Positions 8,936-16,788 of a stretch of 64,000 bases of DNA are shown piece after piece. The notes below the pieces were generated by a model. It was not told the origin of the DNA. It worked only from the letters and a program-made list of their open reading frames with translations, and did no database searches. The first letter of the stretch is position 1; every line of letters begins with the position of its first letter. Source of the stretch: an uncultured Bacilli bacterium (GTDB lineage: Bacteria; Bacillota_I; Bacilli_A; RF39; UBA660); assembly GCA_934154785.1 (NCBI GenBank), contig CAKPGL010000002.1:62001-126000 (forward strand), given 5' to 3'. Position numbers and translations under genes: made by a program.

Positions 8936-10090
8936 ATGGAAACAACAGTAATAGAAAAAAATGACGAATTAGTAATGAAATTATTACATTATTTTATTAC
9001 CGAAAAAAGTTATAATCCCATAGTTTTACATGGTGCTAAAAATGAAATATGGCTAGAAAACTTGGATGAAGACTATAAAATTGTTCGAATAGTTACTAAC
9101 TATATTCATAATGATGACCAATTTGAATTTGATATATTCCGTACAAAACAAATAGTTAAACGTATAAAGAAAAAAACTTTTTCATTAAATTTAAATACAT
9201 TAAGTATATTTTTAAATTTAGGAGAGAATGTTCACTTTGACGCTAATAATTTTCAGGATAATCTAATAGCGGTAGATGTTAAAGACATTAGTGATTTAGA
9301 TAAATATAAAACTGTTACAAAGTATTTTCCAGATATTACAAAAAGTACAGACTTTAAAGAAGATGGACTAAATTTATTTCTTAAATTAACTAAAGAAATA
9401 AATGAAAAAAATCAAGAAGAAAATGTTAAAGCGGAGGACATATTTAGCCCTAAAAAACCTATTGTTACATATGGAATTATTGCCATTAACGTAATTGTAT
9501 TTATATTAATGTATATCTTAGGTAATGGTAGTGAAGATGCTTATACTTTAATAAAATTTGGGGCTAACGTTCCTGAGTATATTAAAGCTGGTGAATATTA
9601 TCGTCTTCTTACTAGTGCATTTTTACATATTGGTGTATTTCATTTATTATGTAATAATTATGCTTTATATATAATTGGTAGTCAGCTAGAAAGCTTTTTA
9701 GGTAAAACAAAATTTTTAATAGTTTACTTAGTAAGTGCTATTTGTGGTAACTTAATGTCCTTGTTATTTACGACAGGTATTAGTGCTGGCGCTAGTGGAG
9801 CGATATTTGGTCTTTTAGGTTCGCTTTTATATTTTGGATATTACTACCGTGTATATCTAGGCAATTTAATACATTCACAAATTATACCAGTAATTTTACT
9901 TAACCTATGTATTGGTTTTCTAACTCCAGGAATTGATAATGCTGCTCATATTGGTGGCTTAATAGGTGGTGTACTTTCTACTATGGCTGTTGGCTTAAAA
10001 TACAAATCTAAGAAAAGTGATAGAATTAATGGAGTGATATTAACTGTTATATTTATATCTTTCTTAGTATATTTAGGATTCTTTAGATAA
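8936..10090 (+). CDS. Rhomboid family intramembrane serine protease with N-terminal cytosolic domain
   Basis: 384 residues from the ATG at 8936, preceded by GGTGATTTA. About 175 N-terminal residues are hydrophilic (a domain seen in GluP-like rhomboids). Six or seven membrane helices follow. The catalytic serine is in GASGAIFGLLG and the catalytic histidine in AAHIGG, giving the complete Ser-His dyad; the HIGVFHLLCN block before it matches the rhomboid HxxxHxxxN region. It cleaves membrane proteins inside the bilayer. It is separated from the pseudouridine synthase by only 4 bases and from rsmE by 1 base, so it belongs to one operon with them. Confidence 0.92.
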   Translation: METTVIEKNDELVMKLLHYFITEKSYNPIVLHGAKNEIWLENLDEDYKIVRIVTNYIHNDDQFEFDIFRTKQIVKRIKKKTFSLNLNTLSIFLNLGENVHFDANNFQDNLIAVDVKDISDLDKYKTVTKYFPDITKSTDFKEDGLNLFLKLTKEINEKNQEENVKAEDIFSPKKPIVTYGIIAINVIVFILMYILGNGSEDAYTLIKFGANVPEYIKAGEYYRLLTSAFLHIGVFHLLCNNYALYIIGSQLESFLGKTKFLIVYLVSAICGNLMSLLFTTGISAGASGAIFGLLGSLLYFGYYYRVYLGNLIHSQIIPVILLNLCIGFLTPGIDNAAHIGGLIGGVLSTMAVGLKYKSKKSDRINGVILTVIFISFLVYLGFFR

Positions 10091-10091
10091 T

Positions 10092-10805
10092 ATGCAAAGA
10101 TATTTTACTGATAAATTAAAGGACAATGTTTTTACTTTAAATAATGATGATTATTATCACATTAAGACAGTCATGCGTATGAATGAAAGTAATAACATTG
10201 AAGTAGTCTATCAAAAAGAAGTATATTTATGTTCCCTTGAATTTAATGATAACAATATAATCATTCATAAAGAGAAAAAAGTTGATAGTAAAGAACTTTT
10301 AAATAAAGAAATAGTTTTAGTAATACCTCTTTTAAAAGAAACTAAAATGGACTATATACTTCAAAAAGCAACAGAACTTGGAGTTACAAAAATTATTCCA
10401 GTAGAAATGGAAAGAAACATTATAAAATTAGATAAAGGTAAAGAAGAAAAACGTATAGAAAGGTGGACACGCATTTGCAAAGAAGCCAGTGAACAATCAA
10501 TGCGTGTTACAATTCCTGTTATTACGGAAGTAAAAAAACTTACAGAGCTTAGTGATATTGATGGCGCTAAAATGTTATGTAGTACGGTTGAAAAACAAAA
10601 TACTATCAAAATGTTTTTGCAATCTATAAAAAATTATGATAGAATTATAATAGTAGTTGGTCCAGAGGGCGGAATTAGTCCAAAAGAAGAAACCTTACTA
10701 AATGAACAAGGTTTTACATCTGTAACTCTGGGAAATAGAATAATGCGTGTTGAAACAGTACCATTATTTGTTTTAAGTACAATTAACTATGAATTTATGG
10801 AGTGA
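10092..10805 (+). CDS. rsmE: 16S rRNA (uracil-1498-N3) methyltransferase
   Basis: 237 residues. The SPOUT-fold knot is visible as IIVVGPEGGISPKEE, LGNRIMRVETV and the last helix; the N-terminal part is the PUA-like RNA-binding domain. It methylates U1498 of 16S rRNA with S-adenosylmethionine. Its start follows the rhomboid stop after one base and I see no strong ribosome site, suggesting translational coupling. It also overlaps or abuts the next gene's leader. Confidence 0.93.
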   Translation: MQRYFTDKLKDNVFTLNNDDYYHIKTVMRMNESNNIEVVYQKEVYLCSLEFNDNNIIIHKEKKVDSKELLNKEIVLVIPLLKETKMDYILQKATELGVTKIIPVEMERNIIKLDKGKEEKRIERWTRICKEASEQSMRVTIPVITEVKKLTELSDIDGAKMLCSTVEKQNTIKMFLQSIKNYDRIIIVVGPEGGISPKEETLLNEQGFTSVTLGNRIMRVETVPLFVLSTINYEFME

Positions 10806-10809
10806 TATT

Positions 10810-11685
10810 ATGGTTGAATTACTTGAAAATGTAAAAAATAATCCTATTGCTTATTATGTTGGTTTACTTATTGGTCTAGCTTTACTTGCTTTAGTTATTA
10901 CTTTAATTGTAAAAAATGAAAAGAAGAAAAAAGGTAAACTTGAAGAAGAAAAAGCTGAAAAAGCTCGTATTGAAAAACATGTTGATTTAGAATCTATGAT
11001 TGCTAAAATGCAAGAACAGGAACAAAGTAAATTGAAGGATACAGATCCTGTAGCTAATTTTGAACAAGAGCAAGAAGAAAAAGCTATTATTAGTTATCAA
11101 GAACTAGTTAATGCTGTAAAAACCGATAAGAAAGAACCAATTAACGTTACTAATGTAAGCAGTACGGGTGATGTTTTATCTACTACAACAATATCTCCAA
11201 GAGATGTAGTAGCGGATGATAAGCCTATATTTATTGATGAGGTAAAATTACCTAAAAGTGATATAGAGTTTGACCCACAAGAAGAAGTCATAGTAGAGCC
11301 AAAGCCTAAAGATAATAATTTAGAAAATATAATTGAAATTGATAAAAATGTTTCTAAAAATGAAGACTCTGTTATAAAAAGTTTTGATAGCATTTTTACT
11401 ACTCCAGTTCAGAATATAGAAAAAGAAGTTATACCAGATTCTCTAAAAGAAGAAAGTGTAAAATCAGCAGTTGACTTTTCAGAGAAAAAACAAGTCAAAA
11501 GTCAAGCAAGATTTAAAAATTCTGAGTTTATATCACCAATCTATGGTAGACAAAACAGCAACATCAGTTATCCTAAAATATCTTCATTTAGATCTGAAGA
11601 TGATGATTCTGTTATAAACATATCAAGTGATGTAGATCCCAATACAGAGTTTTTGAAAACACTAAGGGATTATCGTGATAATTAA
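10810..11685 (+). CDS. Single-pass membrane protein with coiled-coil and acidic disordered tail
   Basis: 291 residues from the ATG at 10810, preceded by GAGTGAT. There is one N-terminal helix (about residues 8-33). A strongly charged Lys/Glu coiled-coil (about 35-75) follows, then a long low-complexity Asp/Glu/Ser/Val tail that looks disordered and cytosolic. Short repeated-looking acidic pieces ending in a DYRDN tail may be interaction motifs. It has the general shape of an EzrA/ZipA-like membrane tether, but I see no family signature, and the function is unknown. It is the last gene of the lspA-rsmE operon. Confidence 0.7.
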   Translation: MVELLENVKNNPIAYYVGLLIGLALLALVITLIVKNEKKKKGKLEEEKAEKARIEKHVDLESMIAKMQEQEQSKLKDTDPVANFEQEQEEKAIISYQELVNAVKTDKKEPINVTNVSSTGDVLSTTTISPRDVVADDKPIFIDEVKLPKSDIEFDPQEEVIVEPKPKDNNLENIIEIDKNVSKNEDSVIKSFDSIFTTPVQNIEKEVIPDSLKEESVKSAVDFSEKKQVKSQARFKNSEFISPIYGRQNSNISYPKISSFRSEDDDSVINISSDVDPNTEFLKTLRDYRDN

Positions 11686-11687
11686 AG

Positions 11688-11715
11688 TAGCACTATATTT
11701 TGAGTGCTATTTTTC
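11688..11715 (+). terminator. Terminator ending the lspA-rsmE operon
   Basis: TAGCACT (11688-11694) with AGTGCTA (11703-11709), an 8-base loop, then TTTTTCTTTTTT. Confidence 0.8.
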
Positions 11716-11742
11716 TTTTTTAAGATAATTGCTTAAATTTTG

Positions 11743-11771
11743 TTGACTGTAAAATAAAATGGTGTTAGAAT
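11743..11771 (+). promoter_or_regulatory. Sigma-A promoter of the T-box/serS unit
   Basis: TTGACT (11743-11748), an exact 17-base spacer, TAGAAT (11766-11771). Start of transcription is expected near 11778, just before the T-box Stem I. Confidence 0.7.
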
Positions 11772-11777
11772 ACATAT

Positions 11778-11972
11778 ATAAAGTGATGAAGGAAATTAGT
11801 AATAGACAATTTATTTTGTAGAAAGTTCGTGGTTGATGAAAACGAATAATAAGAGTTTATGAATCTCTTCCTGAGCGAATTGGTAATGCTTTTCCGGTTA
11901 AGGCCGTTATTGTAATTAAGACTATTAGTAGGATGGTACCGCGATTATCGCTCCTATAAGTAGTCTTTTTAT
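11778..11972 (+). promoter_or_regulatory. T-box riboswitch controlling serS
   Basis: The T-box signature AGGATGGTACCGCG is at 11930-11943 (the usual form has G for the fourth base). It is preceded by about 150 bases with the Stem I style beginning GTGATGAAGGAAAT. The terminator is seen as AAGACTATTAGTAGGA (11918-11933) pairing with TCCTATAAGTAGTCTT (11952-11967) before a T run. Uncharged tRNA-Ser should stabilise the antiterminator and turn on serS. A UCU at 11864-11866 is a plausible specifier, but I could not fold Stem I by hand, so that point is weak. Confidence 0.92.
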
Positions 11973-11993
11973 TTTTAGAAAGAGGGATATAAC

Positions 11994-13283
11994 ATGATAG
12001 ATATTAATTTAATAAGAGAAAACAAAGAATTAGTAAAAGAAAATATTAAAAAGAAGTTTCAAGATAAAAAATTACCATTGGTTGATGAAGTAGAAGCATT
12101 AGATAAAACATATCGCGAATATAAACTAAAAGGTGACAATTTACGTGCTTTAAAAAATAGTAAAAGTGCAGAAATAGGCGCTTTAATGCGTGATAAAAAA
12201 ATTGATGAAGCCAACAAAATTAAAGAAGAAGTTGCAGGCTATGGTGATGAAATTAATACCTTAGAACAAAAGGAAGAAGAATTAGCACAAACTATTAAAG
12301 AAAAAATGATGATGATACCAAATATCATTGCGGACGATGTACCAATTGGTGAAGATGATTCTAAGAATGTTGAAGAAGCACGTTTTGGTGAACCTATTGT
12401 TCCAGACTTTGAGATACCTTATCACTCTGATATTATGGCATCATTTAATGGATTAGATAAAGAATCTGCTGCAAAAGTAAGTGGTAATGGTTTTTACTAT
12501 TTAATGGGAGACATAGCTAGATTACATTCAGCTGTACTTGCTTATGCTAGAGATTTCATGATTGACAAAGGATTTACTTATTGCATTCCACCTTATATGA
12601 TTCATGGTGACGCTGTTAATGGGGTTATGTCTTTTGAAGAAAAAGAAAATATGATGTATAAAATAGAAGGTGAAGACTTATATTTAATTGGTACTAGTGA
12701 GCACTCAATGATTGCTAAATTTAAAGACCAATTACTTAAAGAAAGTGAACTTCCAATAACTATGACTTCTTATTCACCATGTTTTAGAAAAGAAGTAGGG
12801 GCACATGGTATTGAAGAACGTGGTGTATATAGAATACATCAATTTGAAAAACAAGAAATGGTTGTGATTTGTAAACCAGAAGATAGTGATGCTTGGTATG
12901 ATAAAATGTGGAATTATTCTGTAGAACTGTTTAGAACTTTAGATATTCCAGTTCGTAAATTAGTATGCTGCTCTGGTGATCTAGCTGATTTAAAATATCG
13001 TTCTTGTGATATTGAAGCATGGAGCCCAAGACAACAAAAGTATTTTGAGGTTTGTTCTTGTTCAAATTTAACTAGTGCTCAAGCAAGACGTTTAGGCATT
13101 CGTTACAAAAAAGAAAATGGTGAAAAAGAGTTTGCTCACACATTAAATAATACTGTTATTGCTCCACCTAGAATGTTAATTGCATTTTTAGAGAATAATC
13201 TAAATAAAGATGGTAGTGTAAATATACCTTTAGCACTAAGGCCTTATATGGGTGGTAAGGACAAGATAGAAGTTAAAAAATAA
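11994..13283 (+). CDS. serS: Seryl-tRNA synthetase
   Basis: 429 residues, full normal length. The long N-terminal helical arm (residues about 25-105) binds tRNA-Ser. The class II core shows motif 2 (SPCFRKEVGAHG) and motif 3 (the GSVNIPLALRPYMGG region), plus the serine-site sequence LIGTSEHSMIAK. Charges tRNA-Ser in the cytoplasm. Preceded by AGAGGG and directly governed by the T-box leader; followed by a terminator, so monocistronic. Confidence 0.97.
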   Translation: MIDINLIRENKELVKENIKKKFQDKKLPLVDEVEALDKTYREYKLKGDNLRALKNSKSAEIGALMRDKKIDEANKIKEEVAGYGDEINTLEQKEEELAQTIKEKMMMIPNIIADDVPIGEDDSKNVEEARFGEPIVPDFEIPYHSDIMASFNGLDKESAAKVSGNGFYYLMGDIARLHSAVLAYARDFMIDKGFTYCIPPYMIHGDAVNGVMSFEEKENMMYKIEGEDLYLIGTSEHSMIAKFKDQLLKESELPITMTSYSPCFRKEVGAHGIEERGVYRIHQFEKQEMVVICKPEDSDAWYDKMWNYSVELFRTLDIPVRKLVCCSGDLADLKYRSCDIEAWSPRQQKYFEVCSCSNLTSAQARRLGIRYKKENGEKEFAHTLNNTVIAPPRMLIAFLENNLNKDGSVNIPLALRPYMGGKDKIEVKK

Positions 13284-13289
13284 GACAAC

Positions 13290-13325
13290 AAGTATAGAGT
13301 TTAAATAAAATTCTATACTTTTTTT
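13290..13325 (+). terminator. Terminator after serS
   Basis: AAGTATAGA (13290-13298) with TCTATACTT (13312-13320), then a T run. Confidence 0.82.
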
Positions 13326-13354
13326 AAGTTTTTGTAGTTTTTTGTAAATAAATT

Positions 13355-13363
13355 TGATATAAT
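13355..13363 (+). promoter_or_regulatory. Extended -10 promoter of the DUF5684 gene
   Basis: TGATATAAT. It gives an unusually long leader of about 80 bases for this genome. The leader can pair TGTACTT with AAGTACA and holds a small CTTGT/ACAAG hairpin. Confidence 0.5.
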
Positions 13364-13451
13364 TTTATAAGAATAGGTGTACTTATCTTGTAACTACAAG
13401 GTATTTGATAGTTAAAGTACATATAGTTAATAATTTTAGGAGGTAGAAAAA

Positions 13452-14531
13452 ATGTACGATTATAGTTATTATGATACAATGGATCCAGGATTTGCTTCAG
13501 GAATATTTGCTGCTTTTGGTGGCATGATGTTATTTTCATCTTTAATAGGAATTTTTATGATTGTTTGTATGTGGAAAATATTTACAAAGGCTGGAAAAGA
13601 AGGATGGAAGTCTATTATTCCAATTTATAATATTATAGTATTATTAGAAATAGCTGAATTACCAATTTGGTATATAGTTTTATACATTATACCATTTATA
13701 AATATTTATGCTTTATTTAAAACATACATTGAATTAGCACATAAATTTGGTAAGTCAACAGGGTTTGGCGTATTAATGATATTCTTTGGTATAGTTTGTT
13801 TCCCAATTTTAGCATTTGATAGTTCTACTTATCAAGGTGGAAATTATAGTGAAAATACTAATTATTCAAATACAAACATGAATACTAATAGTTTTAATAA
13901 TAATTTGAACAACTATAGCAATACAACTAATCAATTTAATGGACAAAGCGTTCAAACGAATACTTTAAATTCTATGAATCAAGTAAATAGTGGGGTATCT
14001 AGTTTTGGTGCTACTAATAATTCTAATAATATTTTTGTAGATAATACTGCAACAAATCAGGTTAGTCAACATACAAATCAAAATCAAATGAATGATATAT
14101 TTGAAATGCCAACTAACTTAAATAATCAACAAATGAATAATCAACCTGTGAATAGTGTAGTAGATACAAATCCATTTGTAGAACCACAATCTACTACAGG
14201 TTCAATGAATACAATTAGTATTAATGAACAATCAATTTATACTAATACCAATACCAATAGTACTATTGGGACTCAAGACTATTCAAGTGTTAATCCGGTA
14301 AATAATCCAACACCTAATATTGATTTAAATAATAACAATAGTTTTAACTCTATTAATACACAAACAACCATGAATTCTACAATTCCAAGTATAGATAACA
14401 ATGTTAATCAAGTACAACAACCATTTACAGGTAGCGTTAATCCAGAAGTAGCTACTAAAGCATGTCCAAATTGTGGTGCCCAAGTAAAATCAGATAGTTC
14501 TTTCTGCTTTATGTGTGGCAAACAATTATAA
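13452..14531 (+). CDS. DUF5684-type membrane protein with Asn-rich linker and C-terminal zinc ribbon
   Basis: 359 residues. The first 120 residues hold about four hydrophobic segments. They include KIFTKAGKEGWKSIIPIYN, the hallmark of DUF5684-type membrane proteins (function unknown, sometimes found near signal peptidases). A roughly 200-residue linker is almost only Asn, Thr, Ser, Gln and is certainly disordered. The last 25 residues form a zinc ribbon, CPNCGAQ...CFMCGK. The ribosome site is GGAGG 8 bases before ATG. It is monocistronic, with its own promoter and terminator. The role may be membrane organisation, but nothing in the sequence proves one. Confidence 0.75.
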   Translation: MYDYSYYDTMDPGFASGIFAAFGGMMLFSSLIGIFMIVCMWKIFTKAGKEGWKSIIPIYNIIVLLEIAELPIWYIVLYIIPFINIYALFKTYIELAHKFGKSTGFGVLMIFFGIVCFPILAFDSSTYQGGNYSENTNYSNTNMNTNSFNNNLNNYSNTTNQFNGQSVQTNTLNSMNQVNSGVSSFGATNNSNNIFVDNTATNQVSQHTNQNQMNDIFEMPTNLNNQQMNNQPVNSVVDTNPFVEPQSTTGSMNTISINEQSIYTNTNTNSTIGTQDYSSVNPVNNPTPNIDLNNNNSFNSINTQTTMNSTIPSIDNNVNQVQQPFTGSVNPEVATKACPNCGAQVKSDSSFCFMCGKQL

Positions 14532-14535
14532 TATA

Positions 14536-14566
14536 AAAAGTATCCTTTGCAAGGGATACTTTTTTG
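14536..14566 (+). terminator. Terminator after the DUF5684 gene
   Basis: AAAAGTATCC (14536-14545) pairs perfectly with GGATACTTTT (14554-14563), then T run. Confidence 0.88.
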
Positions 14567-14633
14567 TATACAGAAAATCCCCAGATAGTCTGGGGTTAAA
14601 TAAAGCTTTAGCGTTGAGTTTTTAAAAGAATGT

Positions 14634-14690
14634 CCTCCTTTGTTAAAATATTAATACGATTTGCCGATTGCAAAAAGATAACAAAGGAGG
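14634..14690 (+). promoter_or_regulatory. Stem that sequesters the tnpA ribosome-binding site
   Basis: CCTCCTTTGTTA (14634-14645) is the exact reverse complement of TAACAAAGGAGG (14679-14690), which contains the Shine-Dalgarno of the former transposase gene. Confidence 0.7.
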
Positions 14691-14711
14691 TGTGTCCAGT
14701 AAAGGACATAA

Positions 14712-14960
14712 AATAGTTTATCACATTCAAAATGGAACTGTAAATATCATATTGTGTTTGTTCCTAAATATCGTAGAAAAGTATTCTATGGACAAAATAG
14801 ATATGAAATAGGAAAAATTTTAGTGGAACTATGTGATGGAAAGAAGTACATATAGTGACATGATAAGCCTGCCAAGATCATATACATCTTTTGGTGGAAT
14901 TTCCACCAAAAATCATGGTATCATCATTCAGAAATATTTTAAAGAAAAAAGAAGTTGTTA
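14712..14960 (+). pseudogene. IS200-type TnpA (HUH/Y1 transposase) remnant
   Basis: From 14712 the frame reads NSLSHSKWNCKYHIVFVPKY and on to a TAG at 14853. This is the typical TnpA N-terminus, but the start codon is out of frame. A second piece in another frame (from 14867) reads ACQDHIHLLVEFPPK and includes the metal-binding HIH (HUH) motif. It then continues VSSF and is cut off before the catalytic tyrosine region. Thus there is at least one frameshift, stop codons and a C-terminal deletion. It cannot make an active transposase. Confidence 0.8.
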
Positions 14961-15054
14961 GTGTTAATATAAAAACGTAAGAAAATTATTAAATAATAAT
15001 GTAGGAAAACAACATAATTATTTAATAAAAACATTTTTATATTAGCACTAACAA
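14955..15054. repeat. Long imperfect hairpin inside the IS remnant
   Basis: The 24-base outer arm (14955-14978) matches the reverse complement of 15031-15054 at 22 positions, and both differences are G-U tolerable in RNA. An inner 17-base arm (14986-15002 with 15012-15028) has one mismatch, around a 9-base loop. It sits where the transposase C-terminus should be, so it looks inserted. Confidence 0.75.
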
Positions 15055-15203
15055 TTCGCTTTTAAGCGGAGCCAAAACCTGAGTTTTTAGACGTCAGAGA
15101 AAAACCACCAGTTTTACTGGTGAATTATTTTTATAATTTTTTTGAAAATAAAAAGGAAATAGAAAAGTTATGTCGTATGTTTTAAGTAGGAGGGAGGTGA
15201 GAA

Positions 15204-16355
15204 ATGATAAATAGTACAAAAGAAAGACCTTTTATACCACTTAGTTATGACCTAGTATTTAAAAGAGTATTTGCGGATGAATATGATAAAAGACCATTAA
15301 AAACCCTACTCAATGTAATTTTAAATATTAATATATCTACTAACGATATAACTATTTTAAATAGTGAAATGGTTGGTAAAAATGTAAATACTAAAAAGAA
15401 TACAGTAGACTTAATTGTAAAATTAAAAGATGGAACTAAAGTAGGAATAGAGATGAACCGTGCCAGTAGTGATAAACTAGTATTTAGAAATACATTATAT
15501 ATGTTTAGACTGATGGGACATGCTTTAAATAAAGGAGCAAGATATGAAGATATAGATGAATATATACAAATAAACTTTGATATGGATGGAGAACATAGTG
15601 AACCAATAGATGTATATACATTATGTAATGAAAAACATCCAGACAAAAAATTAACAAATAAGTTACAAATATATCGTATAAATGTTCCTTATTTTACAAA
15701 AAAATGTTATAATCTAAGAGAAGAGGAATTAGCGTATAAAGATAGATTTATAGGAATGATTGGAGCTAAGACACTAAAAGAAATAAATAAGATAGCAGGT
15801 AGGGATAATATTATGGAAGAAATGAGTAAAAAAGTAGAAGAATGTAATGAAGATGAAGATATATTATATCAATATAATTATGGAGAGTACTTAGCAGATC
15901 TAGCGATATTAGAAGGAACAGAAAAAGGTATAAAGCAAGGTTTAGAGAAAGGCATGAAACAAGGCTTAGAAAAAGGAATTAAAGAAGGTCTTGAAAAAGG
16001 AATTAAAGAAGGCCTTGAGAAGGGAATACAGCAAGGCCTTGAGAAGGGAATACAACAAGGCCTTGAAAAAGGAATTCAACAAGGTATTGAACAAGGAAAA
16101 GAACTTGGAATACAACAAGGCCTTAAAGAAGGACAAGCCAAAGGTTTCGAACAAGGTAAAAGTAAAGGCTACGAAGAAGGATTAAATCTTGGTAAACAGG
16201 AAGCTTTAAGGCAACAAGAAAGAATTATTGAAGAGTCAAAAAATGAATATAAAGTAGATATGATTACAAAAATGCTTGCTAAAGGATTAAGCCCAGAGGT
16301 AATTTCGGAGATTACTGGTCTAGAAGTAGAAAAAATTGCTGAAATAGATTTATAG
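15204..16355 (+). CDS. Rpn family nuclease (PD-(D/E)XK, 'putative transposase'), copy 1
   Basis: 383 residues. The N-terminal about 230 residues are a PD-(D/E)XK_2/Rpn-type nuclease domain: opening FIPLSYDLVFKRVF, then the active-site pair VDLIVKLKDG and VGIEMNRA (Asp, Glu-x-Asn). Family members in E. coli are DNA endonucleases that raise RecA-independent recombination, and some act in phage defence. The C-terminal third is six octapeptides of the GLEKGIKQ type plus related pieces, likely one long amphipathic helix. The ribosome site GGAGG is strong. A near-identical copy is at 60483-61622 with the same flanks, so this is a recent duplication. It lies next to an IS remnant. Confidence 0.85.
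   Translation: MINSTKERPFIPLSYDLVFKRVFADEYDKRPLKTLLNVILNINISTNDITILNSEMVGKNVNTKKNTVDLIVKLKDGTKVGIEMNRASSDKLVFRNTLYMFRLMGHALNKGARYEDIDEYIQINFDMDGEHSEPIDVYTLCNEKHPDKKLTNKLQIYRINVPYFTKKCYNLREEELAYKDRFIGMIGAKTLKEINKIAGRDNIMEEMSKKVEECNEDEDILYQYNYGEYLADLAILEGTEKGIKQGLEKGMKQGLEKGIKEGLEKGIKEGLEKGIQQGLEKGIQQGLEKGIQQGIEQGKELGIQQGLKEGQAKGFEQGKSKGYEEGLNLGKQEALRQQERIIEESKNEYKVDMITKMLAKGLSPEVISEITGLEVEKIAEIDL
15917..16120 (+). repeat. 24-bp coding minisatellite in Rpn copy 1
   Basis: In-frame tandem units encode G-L-E-K-G-(M/I)-(K/Q)-(Q/E). I count six full octapeptides followed by degenerate GIEQGKEL and GIQQGLKE units. Copy 2 has seven octapeptides and lacks a 12-residue piece, so the array changes length. 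Confidence 0.85.
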
Positions 16356-16365
16356 GTTATTATAA

Positions 16366-16398
16366 AGAGTTTACAGAGTTATATTGTAAACTTTTTTA
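16366..16398 (+). terminator. Terminator of Rpn copy 1
   Basis: AGTTTAC (16368-16374) with GTAAACT (16386-16392), then T run. It is duplicated almost exactly after copy 2 (61635-61664). Confidence 0.75.
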
Positions 16399-16443
16399 TT
16401 TTGTTAAAATTTTTAAATATAATTTTTTTATGTTAACTAGTAT

Positions 16444-16472
16444 TGTTTAATCTAATTGTTTTGTGTTATAAT
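16444..16472 (+). promoter_or_regulatory. Promoter of the DUF1292-transglycosylase operon
   Basis: TTGTTT (16444-16449), 17 bases, TATAAT (16467-16472) with a TGT extension just before it. Confidence 0.6.
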
Positions 16473-16497
16473 GGAAAAAAATAGAAGAGGTTGTATT

Positions 16498-16788
16498 ATG
16501 GATAGTAAAAATGAGTTCAGTAGATTAGATGAAGAATTGGCGTTTAAAATTACTGTAAATGGTAGGGAAGTTGTTTGCTATATTTTATTAACTTTTAATA
16601 ATCCAACTAATAACAAGAACTATATTATTTATACAGATGGAAGTAAAGACGAAAATGGACAAATGGAAATTTTAGCATCTGCATATCAAATAGAAGATGG
16701 TAATATTAAATTAGAAGAGATAACAACAGATTATGAATGGAATATGGTTGATGAAATGTTAAAACAAGTGGGTGAAAAAAATGAATAA
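16498..16788 (+). CDS. DUF1292 family small protein
   Basis: 96 residues from the ATG at 16498, preceded by AGAGG. The core, with YIIYTDGSKDENGQ and an ILASAYQ strand, is the DUF1292 (YrzB-like) fold, found across Firmicutes and without a known function. It is acidic and cytosolic. The next gene starts within its last 8 bases, so the two proteins are made together, which links this unknown family to a cell-wall enzyme in this genome. Confidence 0.85.
   Translation: MDSKNEFSRLDEELAFKITVNGREVVCYILLTFNNPTNNKNYIIYTDGSKDENGQMEILASAYQIEDGNIKLEEITTDYEWNMVDEMLKQVGEKNE

Larger units (their letters stand above)
14577..15130 (+). mobile_element. Decayed IS200/IS605-family element (IS200-like), ends preserved
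   Basis: The left end has a perfect 7-bp hairpin CCCCAGA-TAG-TCTGGGG (14579-14595). The right end has CACCAGT-TTT-ACTGGTG (15106-15122). Such subterminal hairpins, not inverted repeats, bound IS200/IS605 elements. Between them lies a broken transposase gene. An internal inverted repeat (14634-14645 with 14679-14690) hides the GGAGG ribosome site, a known device of IS200 that keeps TnpA low. The element is about 550 bases, shorter than an intact IS200 (about 700), so part of tnpA is lost. No tnpB is present. Confidence 0.75.

Noticed and set aside
13370..13451. Riboswitch in the leader of the DUF5684 gene
   Set aside because: Only two small hairpins can be drawn; there is no terminator or ribosome-site pairing that would switch.
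14577..15130. An active IS200 or a TnpB/omega-RNA system
   Set aside because: tnpA is frameshifted and truncated and no tnpB frame exists, so only a remnant is claimed.
15966..16185. Open frames on both strands inside the repeat part of Rpn copy 1
   Set aside because: The 24-bp unit is a multiple of three, so every frame stays open if one unit has no stop. They lack ribosome sites and are shadows of the repeat.
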